64,000 nt of DNA from Patiria pectinifera. Lineage: Eukaryota > Echinodermata > Asteroidea > Valvatida > Asterinidae. Both the position numbers and the translations under genes were made by a program. This document shows, piece by piece, positions 32,404 through 43,741 of the stretch (position 1 is the first letter of the stretch; every line of letters begins with the position of its first letter). Below the pieces are notes generated by a model. That model searched no databases and was not told the DNA's origin. It saw only the letters and a list, made by a program, of their open reading frames with translations. Location of the stretch: contig CM057149.1 in NCBI GenBank assembly GCA_029964075.1, positions 32,570,900-32,634,899 on the forward strand, read 5' to 3'.

Positions 32404-35400
32404 AGTTCTTTCCTTGATCTGAGCCACCCATCGCCGGCATGTCTCCTGATCCGAACACTCAAATTTTAGTTCCCGCACTCTCCACTTGCCTTGGCTGTTC
32501 CTTCGAATGCAGTGTACTGGAAAAATCAAAACAAAAATTTACAATGAAATGATCAATGTAGAACATTTAGGATTTACTCCATCTACATTCAAATAACAAG
32601 AACAGCTACATCTCTACAAAAGAGTTATGACACAAAACTAGGTCAAGTGGGCTAATCACGTGAACAGAAAGACACGTTTTGTTGATTTTACATTTTTCCA
32701 TGTCTTGAAGACCCTAAACCTGTTGTACACTAACATGTAAATTCTAATAACAATATGGTGCTGATATAGCGCTTTATACCAAAGGTCTCAAAGCGCTTCA
32801 CAATTATTACCCCTGTTCATCAGGCCACGAGACCAGTTTTTGCAGCAGCTCGAGATCAGCGCATTCTGATCTCTTCCTTCACAGGTACCAGGGTCATGGT
32901 TGGAGAGGAAATTGTAGTAAAGTGTCTTGCCCAAGAACAAAAGCACCATGTTCCCCATCAGGGTTCGAACCCACGTACAACAGCACGCGAGTCGAACACC
33001 AGAACCATTTGACCACAGCCGCCCACACAACATGCAAGTTTTCGAGTGCTTGTATGCAATTAAAAAAAACAAAAAAACAGGAAAACAATTTCTGTCTACG
33101 CAGTCCTTCTGATTTGAAAATCACAGGTGTGTGGAAAAAGGCACACATGAATGTTTCTAGGCGTGTGATTTATCTAGGCGTGTGATTTTTCTAAGTGTGT
33201 GATTCTGTGGTCCGAGCTGGGACTGAACAATCTGGTATTTTTTTTCATAATATTCATCTTGGTTTACAATAAAGCCGTTTCTCTTCACAGACGTACTTTA
33301 TTTTTCACAAATTATGGAGTATAATTATGCCGTAAATGTATGCCGTGGTGTGCGGTACTGAGGGATTCAGGCATACGATTATTTGCACTTCTCAGGAAGC
33401 ATTTAGACGTGTAATGGCGTGGGGGTGTGATCGCAAACCTCAAAACAGACGGACTGTCTGCGTGTATTTTTTATTACTGAAAACTGAGTTTGTCTTATGA
33501 GTTGTGTGCATTTCAGTTTTAATAACATGTGTGTACTTATTGAAGGGAATTGGGAACATTTTGCAATACAACAGATCAGTTTCAAAGACAATAGAGGTAC
33601 ATACATGAATGTACATTGTATTACCATCTCACAATGTACATTTGTAAACATACCTATTTGAATACTACAATTTGTACCGTACATGTAGCCCATGAGTTGC
33701 CTGTTTCAATAATCCTATCATATTTCAATACTGGATCATTCTGTAATTTTTGTCTCTTTTCCTGTCCGTGTTACATTTGACATCTATGATTTTATAATTC
33801 CGTATGCATTCCTTACAGCAGTTGTCCTCCGAGAACTATTATACATGCGCCTGTAGCACGCTACATCTACCTACCCATGGCTAGTCATGGCCTAGCGGTT
33901 AAGAAACACCGGACTCATGTTCTGGTGTTTCAGAGGCAACAGTGACGTGGGTTCGAACCCGGGCGCGGACACTTGTGCCCTTAAGCAAGGCACTTAACCA
34001 TTCTTGCTTCGTCCTTCGGATGGGACGCAAAGCCGTAGGTCCCGTGTGTTGTATAAGGCCTAACACACGTAAAAGAATAACGCTTATCGCTAAAAAAAAG
34101 GAGTTCGCCCCGGTGTTTCTGGCAGGAAGGATGTGTATACATCAAGTTGGTGTGATGTCCCCCCCCCCCCCCGGATGCTTTGTCAACTATATGATACAGA
34201 TACAGATACAACTCCCCCCCCCAAAAAAAATTTCCTCCGAAGCCATTCTTAATGATTACAAAGTTCAGACGTAGCATGGGCAGGAAAACAAATGTCTCAC
34301 TTTGGACCCTAAATTTATAGAATGACTGTACTCCTACCTAAATTATTACTGTATGCTTGGTGGAATAACATTAACATTCATTGCTGCAATTACATTTTCA
34401 TGTACATACCACATATGTTTAGTGTTCAGTGCATAAATGTAAAATCCAATTAAACCACAAGGATATCGCATATGGAAAACTGGCAACCTGCAACATGTGT
34501 GGATGCTTAATTACTTGGATTCACGGCCACCTGGCTTATGAGCATCCACAGCAATGTGGCAATTTGGTTTTATAATTTTACCATCATGCGTCAGAATAAA
34601 TTGTCTTTATTTTGTGTGTGCTGCTTTCTGGATTTAACACAGCTTTGTGACAATCTGTATTAGATGAATCAAATCTAGACATGGGAATTTGGCTCTCTGA
34701 CCCGCGAACTTCCGAGTAAACCTCACACTGTCAACTGTACATGCATTAGGTCGAGTATGTATTGTGTGCGAGGTACCGTAATAGATGAATCAAATCTAGT
34801 CTTGGGAATCTGGCTCTCTGACCCACGAAATTCCGAGTGAACCTCATGCTGTACATGTATTGCATGCGAGGTACTGAATTAATCAAATCCAGTCTTGGGG
34901 AGTTGGCTCTCTGACCCACGAATTCCGAGTAAACCTCACGCTAATTAGCTTGCATATGTATTGCATGCGAGGTACTGGATGAACCAAATCCAGTCATGGG
35001 AATTTGGATCTCAGATCCACGAAATTCCGAGTAAACCTCATGCTAATTAGCTTGCATATGTATTGCATGCGAGGTACTGGATGAACCAAATCCAGTCATG
35101 GGAATTTGGCTCTCTGACCCACGAAATTCTGAGTAAACCTCATGCTAATTAGCTAGCGTATATATTGCATGCGAGGTACGTACTGGATGAATCAAATCCA
35201 GTCATGGGAATTTGGCTCTCAGACCCACGAAATTCCGAGTAAACCTCACGCTAATTAGCTTGCGTATGTATTGCATGCGAGGTACTGGTGGCTCTCAGAC
35301 CCACGAAATTCCGAGTAAACCTCACGCTGTACATGCTTGGGCAATGTGTGTGAGGTACATATTTATCGGTTATGAAACCAAGGATCGGATCGCTCAAAAT

Positions 35401-38400
35401 CTTGAAAGCCTGAGGAACCCTGTAGAGAGAAGATAATGAGAAGAAACTACAGTTTTAGAGGTGGGAGGAAAACCCCAGAAGAATATTCTGGGTAAAACCC
35501 ACGGAATCAGGTAGGGACTGAAAACCATATATGTGGTCAGGGCAGCTAGAATCGAACCCGGGCCATACCCTAGAGGTGGAAGGCGAGGAAAGTAACTACT
35601 GCGCCAACCTGACTCCCTACATGCCCTAGATACATGCTTTCAGAGTAGCTCGGGTTCGAGTGTCAAAGTTCCTAAGAATATAATTGATTCATCTTGGTGC
35701 CCTCTACTGCCACAGCGGTTTGAGTGTGCTTGTCAGGGACACGCGACATTAGGGGTACTTAATCCAAATCCAGTATTGGATCGAGACTAACACATGTAGG
35801 TTAAATGCCGTTCATACCTGTAAATGTCAAGTCGTCATGGTTGTCGAGTTTTCTTGGCTTGGCCGAGCCGGCGTTTTTGTCTCCTGCGTTCTCGCTGTCT
35901 ACAACCGCTGTGATGACCTCACTCAGCTTCACAAAGTGGTAGTGATGGACCTCTGCCATGGATCCAAACAGATCAGAATTTGTTATTTTATCGAAAGAAA
36001 AAAAAAAGAAATTAGAAAACTCATCCAAAAGAAATGAAAAATTGATGATTTCTGCGGCACATTTCAAAGAGTTGATGAGCAGGAAAAAAAAGCTTCATAT
36101 GTACATTTTGTAAGCAAAAAAAATTTGTTAGGGCTGTGTTGCATATATACCGAATATTCGAATATTCGATAATCAACCCGATGTATCGGAATAGCATTTT
36201 TTCAATTCAAATATTCGAAAAATGTTAGCAGTCTGGAGAAGATGATGAAAAAAGTCAAAATTTATTGCTTGTCAATTGAAAGCCATTTTCACGTACGATT
36301 TAAAAGTAACAAAGACAAATATAAGCTCAAATTTCTTCTATAAAATTGGCCAAATATCAGCCACGACCACCTGTTCTCTATATTATTTTAGTAAGCTCTT
36401 TGTCAATTTTTTGGAACAAGGCCAGTTGAGGCTGCCCTTGTCCAAAGGCAGCAAGTGGAGGCTTGCGCATGTTTAACTTGATTTGCATTTTGAAATCAAT
36501 ATTTGAAAATTGGATTAAGTCCAAATTAATTGAAAATGCATAGTCTTACGTAAATATTTGCTCAGCAAAAAATGGTTGCCAGTCCAAAACACCATGCATT
36601 GTGTATCGTTTGTAACAGGGGCCACTTTCATAGAGCTGCTCACGCACAAAGTTTGCTTATTTAAGCACAAAAAAGTCTTGCTGAATAAAATCAGGTTACC
36701 GGCCAAAACTCCACTCGATTATTATGTTAAGTAAACAACAGCTATATACCAGTCACAAGCAATGCACCTTACATGGAGTTTTGGCCGGTAACCTAATTTT
36801 ACTAAGAAATGCTTTTTTGTGCTTAAGCAGCTCTGTAAAATTGGGCCCTGGTTTCCAGCTGATTTCTGTTTTGCATTGTGCACAAATCTGCTTAGCTAAA
36901 ATTTTCTGCTAGACAGCTCTATGAAATTGGGAACCGGTGAAGGACAGTTCACACTTCAATTGAATTCTACTGCAAAGCGGCTTTGTTTGGGTATACAGCG
37001 ATCGCCGCGTTCTACAAAATGATTGATGCATGAAATTTGCAGTATTAACCCAACCTCAGGCTACAATATGTACTACATGTACGTTCCAAAAAAAAAAAAA
37101 CATGTCCTATTATTGACCCTAAAATAACTCTGCTGTTTATCAATGGAATTTCACCAAACTTTCAGATCATGTAAACAAGGCATGACACATTTTATTTTTC
37201 ATCAGCTTTGTGCAAGAGGGTGAGATTTAAAGGGAAAATACAACATTTGCAAACATCAAAAAATAAAACTACCAAATCATTTTGAAATACCTTGCTGGAC
37301 TGTTAGTGAATGACAGTGTAAAGCATCCTGTAAAATCATGGCACCTGGTATACTGTCGTTTTCAAGAAAAGTGGTATTTTTGTATCAATTTCCAACGCTG
37401 ATCGGCTGATCAGCGTTGGAAAAAACTGGGTTTTTTTCAAATACTGGCCCCAGTTGACCATCGCACTTGTTTGCAATCGATTACACCCCTATGAACGGGT
37501 ACAAGCCAGCTAGACTGGTTCCCTGACCTTACAATTCCCCAATATATGTAAACTGCTCCGTTTCTTCTTAAATGGAGTCAGGGAACCAGACTACAGGAAA
37601 ATGATTGTTTTTCTTGGTTTTTATAGCATTTTCAAACCCAAAACCTCAAAAAAGTCAGTGTAACTATATTTGCTATATATTTCCAACCCCCCAATTCCAT
37701 CCATTTCTGAAAATTACAGCAAAAGCAAATGATGTATATTCCCTTTAAACACTGGACATGAAAAAAATACTCACTTAGTTTCAGAATGTCCATACAAGGC
37801 TGGAGACGGTGGCAGAAGGCCCGTGCTGCTGCCAGAGCTTCTGAAGGAATGCAGGATCACCCCTGATGTCATTGCACACCTCCTCGATCATGTGTTGCGC
37901 CAGATGATCGAGGAGGTGTGCAATGACATCAGGGGTGATCCTGCATTCCTTCAGAAGCTTTCAGCCGCAGCACGCGCCTTCTGCCACCGTCTCCAGCGCT
38001 GTATCGACATTGGAGGACACCAAGGTGGAAGTGGCAGATTCTGAAAGTGAGTATTTTTTGTATAGCGTTTAAAGCTGACCTTCTTGCACAAAGCTGATGA
38101 AACTTGCCTATCCACAAAACAGGTTATTGTAATAATAGTTGCTATAAATCCATCCATTTCTGAAAATTACAGCAAAAGCAAATAACATACATATACACCT
38201 TTAAATAATGGGGGGCCGGGGGGAAGCTGTTCACATCATATTAAAGAACCTTCTGGAAAATGAATTGACTCTATTTCTGTACCTACTTTAATTATAGGTA
38301 TGGTTGTATGGTCTTCCAATAATCATTGAAAAATGGAAATGTCAAATGAAGAGAGCATGTACATGTATAATAGATTGATGTAAAAAGCAGATCTTTGCAT

Positions 38401-41400
38401 CAATGATGAAACACTGCAATACATGAACACGTGTATACACACGCATACAGACTTTGCAGAAATCAATGACGTACATTGTAGGCCTACATGTTAATTATAA
38501 ACATGTATTGAAGTTTTGTAGTGTTCTGTTTAACGAATGTGTACACGTAATTGAAATCAATACCACTCAAATGAGTGCTCAGCATTGTTTTAAAATCTGC
38601 CACTCCACTGAAGTGCTACTGAAATAGATATATAGGTCTACATGTATATGCATGATAACGATCATTGATCAGGAAACAATTAAATGAATGATGGAACAAT
38701 GTGAAGCATTGATGCCAGATGACTTTGCATTTCATACAAAAAACAACTGCTGTTTACCCAGTCAATCGACAATGGATCTAATTTTTTGACTTTTTTAATT
38801 TGCACTTTCAAAAGAAATCTTGCTCCATCAAGAAATGAATGGAAAAATCATTGCCTGTGTGATGTATGTATTATGGGCTCCATGCGCAAAGTTTAGCCGC
38901 AAACAAGAGAGGGTGCTTTTTCTACCACTTTTGAGAACCCACCGGACGACAGGACACACCGCGTACGCATATATGTACATGTACCATCATACGTACATGT
39001 GTACTGGTTCATATGTATGATGCAAAGGATGTGACGCACAACAAATTTTGTTTTAAAATGTGTAAAGCCTTCGCATGAGCATCAGGCGACATCGGCAATG
39101 CGTTTGAATTTCTAGCTCTCCCAGTGGTCTCCCCCAACTCTCCCTTTCTTACCGTTGAGGGGGTACCTGCGCATGAAGCCCATAGAACAATTTCTAGTTG
39201 CCTCCGTCTGTACCTACATGTACATGTAACATATTTAAAAGTACATGTACATACAAATACATGCTATCTTCTTTTTCCATGGATGCTGGTATTATGAATG
39301 ATGAACTTTATCTTTGTTAATTTTTAGATCCTGTATGCAGGTCATTTGAACTGTGCTGTTTGTTCCATGAAAACGAACAAAGAGGCAATACATGTACATG
39401 TACCGGTACCTGTGACCTTTAGTTTAGGTAATAAAAAGAAGAATCAATAGCCTATAAACTGACAGTGAAGTATACAATGTAGGCCTGATAAAAAAAATAT
39501 CTGAAAAAAAAGTTTTGTTTCCATACAGCCCTTCACCAACTTTCAAGGAGTTGGGGTTATAACGTGCGAAGGAAAGACTGGACGTTTTCCCCCAAAATAC
39601 CAAAGCCTTTAAATAAACCAAAGAAATAAGATGTACATTTTATGAAAAGAAGCATGTAAATGCCACATGGTTGAGCATTTACTCCCTGTTAGTAATTTAC
39701 ACATAAACAAAATTATTATTGAAGGAAAAAAATCAACAATGAAATTCAAGACTGCATAAACACTCAGGGGAAAAAAAATCATCAATTTCCAGAAGGATGA
39801 TTTTTTTTTTACCTTCAAAAGGAGGAGGATTCAAGATCTCTTTGCATACTCTTTTTCCTTTTTTTTAAAATTTGCTCCTAAAAGCTTTAAGTTTAAACAT
39901 GTTAGGGGGGGGGATTCCGCCCCCCCCTAAGATCTCGGCCATCGAGTGACGAAAAATTTTTGAAACTCGGCACATGCATAGAGCAACTCTTCCTAAACAT
40001 ACCCAAGAAATTTCATGACTATAGGTCAAAGGGTTTTGGAATTATGGCTAATTAATTATTCATATGTACGAATGGCAATTCTGCTCTGTGTACACGACGT
40101 ATATGCGAAAATTCAGTTTTCACGGCGCGTAGCGCCGGAAAATTTTTCGCTACGCGGCAACCCGTGGTCTGATTTTTATGTTTTTGGTATCAAAAGATGC
40201 GCAAAGCTCGAGGCTAAAAAGTCATAACAGCTCGGGTCGCGAAAAAAATTTTTTTAGAGGCTATCGCGGAAAATGTTGAGGGGGGGGGGCGGATTCCGCC
40301 CCCCCCCCCCGGCCCCTTTAGGGTTAAGTGTCAATCCTAACCCCATACATCTAAAAAGAGAAGTTTGGGGTTTGCCCTTTAAAACCCTCCTATTGTTCGA
40401 TCATTCTCAGACAATCAAATGTTTCTTCAATTCTGAACTGTCCAAAACGGTCAATTGATTGATTTTGACTGCCATGATGGCGTTGATGAAATTGCCCGCC
40501 AGAGAAGGAAACCCAGGAAGATAAGTTATGGTAACTATCTTAAAAATCAAGGTGCAGCAGGCAGGTAAGAAGCAAAATGCTACCAGAACAAAATGCCAAA
40601 AAAAAGAGGTCATTATTTTAGAAAATTATGACAGCAGAAGATTTAGCAGAAAAATTTCACTATCATCCCTCAACATGAATGGTCAGAAATGGAAGAAAAG
40701 AAAATCTGGAAAAGTAACCAACTTTCCTCGATCAGAACCACATCAACACAATGGCACAACTTTTTAGTTCAAGATATTTCAGTTAAATTCAGCGACACAT
40801 GTAGGCCTATGCGTCATAAAATGGATCGTTCATGTACTTTAGGCATTTTTGTACACCGAACCAAAATTTGTCTTAAAAATATGTTGTCCCGTGCATTTCC
40901 ATGAGTGAAAAGTTGATTTCACAAACTTTTCTATTCCTGACCTCAGAGGCGTAAATCTGTGCTGATGAGTGGGGCGAAGGGGATGGGGGATGACCAAAAT
41001 CCAAAAACTACCCTGTAGGGGTCAACAAGTGGGGGAGGGGGGGGGGGGAAGATATACACCCCCCATCCCTACCGGGATTTACGCCCCTGCCTGACCTTTT
41101 TTTATGGTGGAGGTAGAATGTATGATAGTAAAATCTTCCTGATTTGGCATGTTTGGCTTGGCTTGAGAGAAATGCGATGAATCCCTTGAAATGTCCAGCA
41201 TAAGAAAAGTGATCCAGGTAAAATACCTGCTGTTTCACCGGTTCCAGTTGTCTCATTTGAAAAATAGTAAATATAAGGCAACATCACACTGGCACCCTGC
41301 CTCATTCCTGCGTAATCGGCTAAAAATAAAATACGGTTTGGTGATCGATATAATACACAGACAATGACAGTGGCACAGGTTGACACAAGTTTTACATATT

Positions 41401-42093
41401 AAATTCAAGATTAACATTAAAGGTAGAGTAGATCATTTGCACTTTGCAGCTGTCAAAAAGAAAATTACCACATTATTGATTAAAAGCTTTACTTAGTTTG
41501 AAGATACATGTATTAATGGTACTAAACTCCCCGTGCAATCATTCTTTCCGGCATGCTGTTTTTTTGAAAAAAAAACAATAAAAGAAAGCCATTTCCAAAG
41601 ATGGAAATTTTTGGAAATTTCCTCAAGAAGTTGGTTTGTAAACTTCATCAGGTTAAATACAATTGTTAAGCACTCGTCTTTATATTTTGAGCACTTTTGT
41701 TGTTTCAAATGAAAAAAATGCACAAATGACAAATGATCTACCCTATCTTAATCTTTAACATGTAAATGACCTTCCCTCTGGTTGTGTGCTAAAATATGAT
41801 TATGTCTTATCATCATTAACGAATGATCTTCATTGAGATGATATACATGTATGAAGAACAAAGTGGCGTCAGGTTGCAACATTTTTTCCACGATTTACTG
41901 CGTGCGCCAACTGCAGCAGTTGTTTTGCCGACCGATGATCACGCACAATACGGTTACCCCCACCAGACTTACCGCGGGTCTCCGCCGTGGATGAGGCGCT
42001 GGCAACCCATGAAATCGTCCGGCTCGAGAGGGTCACATCCAAAGGCTTTCCGGCCAACTTCAACACGGAAAATAGTACCACATCCTCTGCCAT
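32404..42093 (-). CDS. CERK: Ceramide kinase, exons 1-3 (PH-like domain); 3' part missing at gap
   Basis: Three exons on the minus strand join in frame into 123 aa. Exon 1, 41973-42093: ATG, M-A-E-D-V-V-L-F-S-V-L-K, donor CGCG|GTAAGT, phase 1. Exon 2, 35818-35952: acceptor CATGGCAG, E-V-H-H-Y-H-F-V-K-L-S-E-V-I-T-A-V to L-T-F-T, donor GTATGA, phase 1. Exon 3, 32404-32516: acceptor TTTCCAG, V-H-C-I-R-R-N to C-R-R-W-V-A-Q-I-K-E-R-T, donor GTAAAA, phase 0. The pattern matches the N-terminal PH domain of ceramide kinase, including V-S-E-I-I-A-V, F-T-V-H-C and the tryptophan near its end. CERK phosphorylates ceramide to ceramide-1-phosphate. The kinase (DAGK-type) exons are not in 30001-32403 and must lie beyond the gap. 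CERK lies next to TBC1D22A in human, which favours CERK over CERKL. Confidence 0.77.
32745..33028 (-). mobile_element. tRNA-derived SINE, family B
   Basis: B-box GGGTTCGAACCC read at about 32965 (palindromic core), CTTGGGCAAGACACTTTAC body on the minus strand, and the end GCGCTTTATACCAAAGGTCTC. Related to 604-985. It lies in CERK intron 2. Confidence 0.7.
33885..34115 (+). mobile_element. tRNA-derived SINE, family C
   Basis: tRNA-like head ATGGCCTAGCGGTTAAGAAA with B-box GGGTTCGAACCCGGG, then CTTAAGCAAGGCACTTAACC and the block CGTCCTTCGGATGGGACGCA, a conserved core seen in SINEs of many animals. CERK intron 2. Confidence 0.75.
34660..35365. repeat. Minisatellite, ~100-bp unit, about seven copies
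   Basis: Each unit contains GAATCAAATCCAGTCATGGG, GGCTCTCTGACCCACGAAAT, TCCGAGTAAACCTCACGCTA and TATTGCATGCGAGGTACTG. Units vary by short deletions. CERK intron 2. Confidence 0.85.
35391..35620 (-). mobile_element. tRNA-derived SINE, family A
   Basis: The minus strand starts GGAGTCAGGTTGGCGCAGTA, B-box GGGTTCGATTC, then GTGGGTTTTACCCAGAATAT. It is directly next to the minisatellite and about 200 bp from CERK exon 2. Confidence 0.8.
36614..36848. mobile_element. GGGCCCAATTTCA-family MITE in CERK intron 1
   Basis: GGGGCCACTTTCATAGAGCT and AGCTCTGTAAAATTGGGCCC are the ends; the inner pairing AACTCCACTCGA / CATGGAGTTTTGGCC makes a long hairpin. A further partial end (CTCTATGAAATTGGG) follows at about 36920. 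Confidence 0.75.
37231..37744. mobile_element. TTAA-family 2 element, 514 bp, CERK intron 1
   Basis: The same length and ends as 19520-20033, flanked by TTAA 37227-37230 and 37745-37748. The core palindrome has one change (GGCTGATC). Confidence 0.9.
37802..37994. repeat. Near-perfect 193-bp palindrome with coding-like arms
   Basis: Arms of about 90 bp, GGAGACGGTGGCAGAAGGCC to CCTCCTCGATCAT, face each other across a ~14-bp loop. Pairing continues imperfectly outward to AAATACTCACTTTCAGAAT. One strand of an arm reads I-E-E-V-C-N-D-I-R-G-D-P-A-F-L-Q followed by A-A-A-R-A-F-C-H-R-L, unusually protein-like. A family-2 MITE end (38153-38204) follows. Confidence 0.85.
38210..39890. other. CERK intron 1, no gene seen
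   Basis: AT-rich DNA with many TACATGTA-type motifs and short A/T runs. I found no exon with paired splice sites and no clear element. Confidence 0.6.
39905..40316. mobile_element. Element bounded by GGGGGATTCCGCCCCC hairpins
   Basis: Both ends consist of a G run, ATTCCG and a C run (39905-39927 and 40279-40310). The interior has GCGTAGCGCC and CTACGCGG motifs. It lies directly left of the point where arm homology begins (40393). Confidence 0.5.
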
Positions 42094-42895
42094 TGCCGCG
42101 CACGATCCTGCCAGTTACATACTGCGTGATTTTAACATGACCTGCGTGATCAAATCACGAAATATTGATGATAATTTACAAGTACGTGCCCGTAAAAATT
42201 GTGCAGTCTTTGGTTGTGTTGATGTTGAATTGACGTATGAACAAAGTGTGTTGAACTCAATCGATAGTTTGTTGACCTGGTTTTAAAAACATAAACTTGT
42301 GCGTGTCCATTATTATTTCATCCGTTTGCTGAAAAGAACATTTAATAATCGGTAATACCATTAGTTTTTCAAAATTGTACACGGGTAAAATGATAATATT
42401 TGAACTAGAAATCATCCAATGTGTATATCCAATAAAAGAATATTGAAATAAGTTGAATGTGGAAAAATTGGACCTTAGCAAGTTTAGTACTCCACAGCTC
42501 TTTGAAAAGTGTCTACGGCATGCAGAGTCAATGTACGGTGTCTCTTTGCTGACATATCAAAAATACAAATTTAAAAATGCATGAGTTCTCCAAAACACCA
42601 CTTGGCTACAACTATTCTTTTCGTTAAAATTTTCCTCTAATTTGAGAGAATAATTAAACCGCTGTTTTCCCTCTTGCTTAACGAAATCATTAATTTCTAA
42701 ATTAAGTTAGTGAACATTCCTCTGGAATTTGAACAGCTAGGCCTACAGCTAGCTCCGAAGTCAGCTGTTTTCAAGGTCAAGTGCTGGTGTCAATGCCGCG
42801 CCACGGGTCTTGCTCAGCATATCTGTGATTGTCACCTGAGGGGTGAGTTGTTTCACAATCTAAAGTCTGATCATTTTGGACTAGGAGTCAATCTC
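42094..42895. promoter_or_regulatory. Head-to-head intergenic region, CERK / TECR-like (right copy)
   Basis: Mirror of 27007-27814 with scattered differences, including a 3-bp indel near 42216. Candidate bidirectional promoter for CERK (minus) and the TECR-like gene (plus). Confidence 0.45.
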
Positions 42896-43741
42896 ATGCC
42901 TAAACAACGCAGGAAAAGAAAAATGGCGGAACCAGCCATATCCAGTGACGAAGGACGGGAATCCGATCCAATCAACGTCAATCGGAGCGCCGCGGCGCAG
43001 ACAACCAAGGGTTTCAATGCAGTCGTCGTCAACTCCGGGTTCTACATAGGTACGATTGTGAGTTTCCTGCTCGCGTCTCTGGTCCCGGGCCTACCCAAGC
43101 TACCCTTCCCGGTCATCGGCTGCATGGTCACCGCTAACTCCGGTAGCTTCGGTCGCTGGCAGCCCGGTGGCCAGGTCATCTTGATGGTCCTGTACGCGGG
43201 CCACTTCGTTCGAAGAACCGCGGAGGTCCTGTTCGTGCACCGGTACAAGAGAAAAATGCCCCTCGGGGAAACGCTGGGCGCTCCGGTCTACTACTGGACT
43301 TTTGGTTTCTGGGCGGGGTGGGCCTTACGCCCCGACCTGGGATACATCAACACCCACGTGGCCCTCTTTGTTACAGGAGCCATCATCTTCATTGTTGGGG
43401 AGGTCGGGAACTGCGCCGCCCACATCCAGCTGAGAATGCTCCGCGGCGGTGACCGAAAGAGGGAGGGGCAGCAAGCTCCGCCCAGTGGCCACGTGATCCC
43501 GAGGGGCGTGCTTTTCTCCCTGGTGTCCTGCCCACACTACACTAGTGAGATCATCTCGTGGGTGGGATTCTTCCTGGCAACTTGGACCCTGAATGGTGCC
43601 CTGTTTCTTCTTGCAACAGTCATAACTTTGATATTTTACTCCACCAAGCACCACCGGCGGTACAAGGAGGAATTTGACGGACGGGACGGGAGAGAGCTGT
43701 ATCCCACGTGCCGAAAGGCTCTCATTCCGTTTATTTTTTGA
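42896..43741 (+). CDS. TECR-like enoyl reductase, steroid 5-alpha-reductase C-terminal family, intronless (right copy)
   Basis: Mirror of 26161-27006 with one amino-acid change (Arg187). The frame stays open upstream to a GTG at 42710, but I start at ATG 42896. Within the 62 upstream codons the two copies differ at four residues; within the 281 codons after the ATG they differ at one, so the extension behaves like untranslated DNA. The ATG at 42923 sits in AAAAATGGCGG, which also fits a YY1-type initiator. The frame is complete, TGA at 43739-43741. It has no intron, unlike its neighbours, and lacks the N-terminal ubiquitin-like part of TECR, so an old retrocopy or a distinct short TECR subfamily are both possible. 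Exact substrate is unknown. It is divergent from CERK exon 1 (ATGs about 0.8 kb apart) and upstream of TBC1D22 on the same strand. Confidence 0.86.
   Translation: MPKQRRKRKMAEPAISSDEGRESDPINVNRSAAAQTTKGFNAVVVNSGFYIGTIVSFLLASLVPGLPKLPFPVIGCMVTANSGSFGRWQPGGQVILMVLYAGHFVRRTAEVLFVHRYKRKMPLGETLGAPVYYWTFGFWAGWALRPDLGYINTHVALFVTGAIIFIVGEVGNCAAHIQLRMLRGGDRKREGQQAPPSGHVIPRGVLFSLVSCPHYTSEIISWVGFFLATWTLNGALFLLATVITLIFYSTKHHRRYKEEFDGRDGRELYPTCRKALIPFIF

Noticed and set aside
33890-33965. tRNA gene on the plus strand
   Set aside because: It has A- and B-box-like blocks, but no proper anticodon arm or acceptor pairing, and it continues into a SINE body with relatives in the window. The same holds for 52089-52160 and the SINE heads near 985, 33020 and 35600.
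41987-42286. 99-codon plus-strand frame overlapping CERK exon 1
   Set aside because: Antisense of the exon. The minus-strand reading has the ATG, a perfect donor and a phase match to exon 2, and is identical in both arms, while this frame has an indel.
42710-42895. GTG-initiated N-terminal extension of the TECR-like protein
   Set aside because: Non-ATG start, and replacements between the copies are concentrated here.
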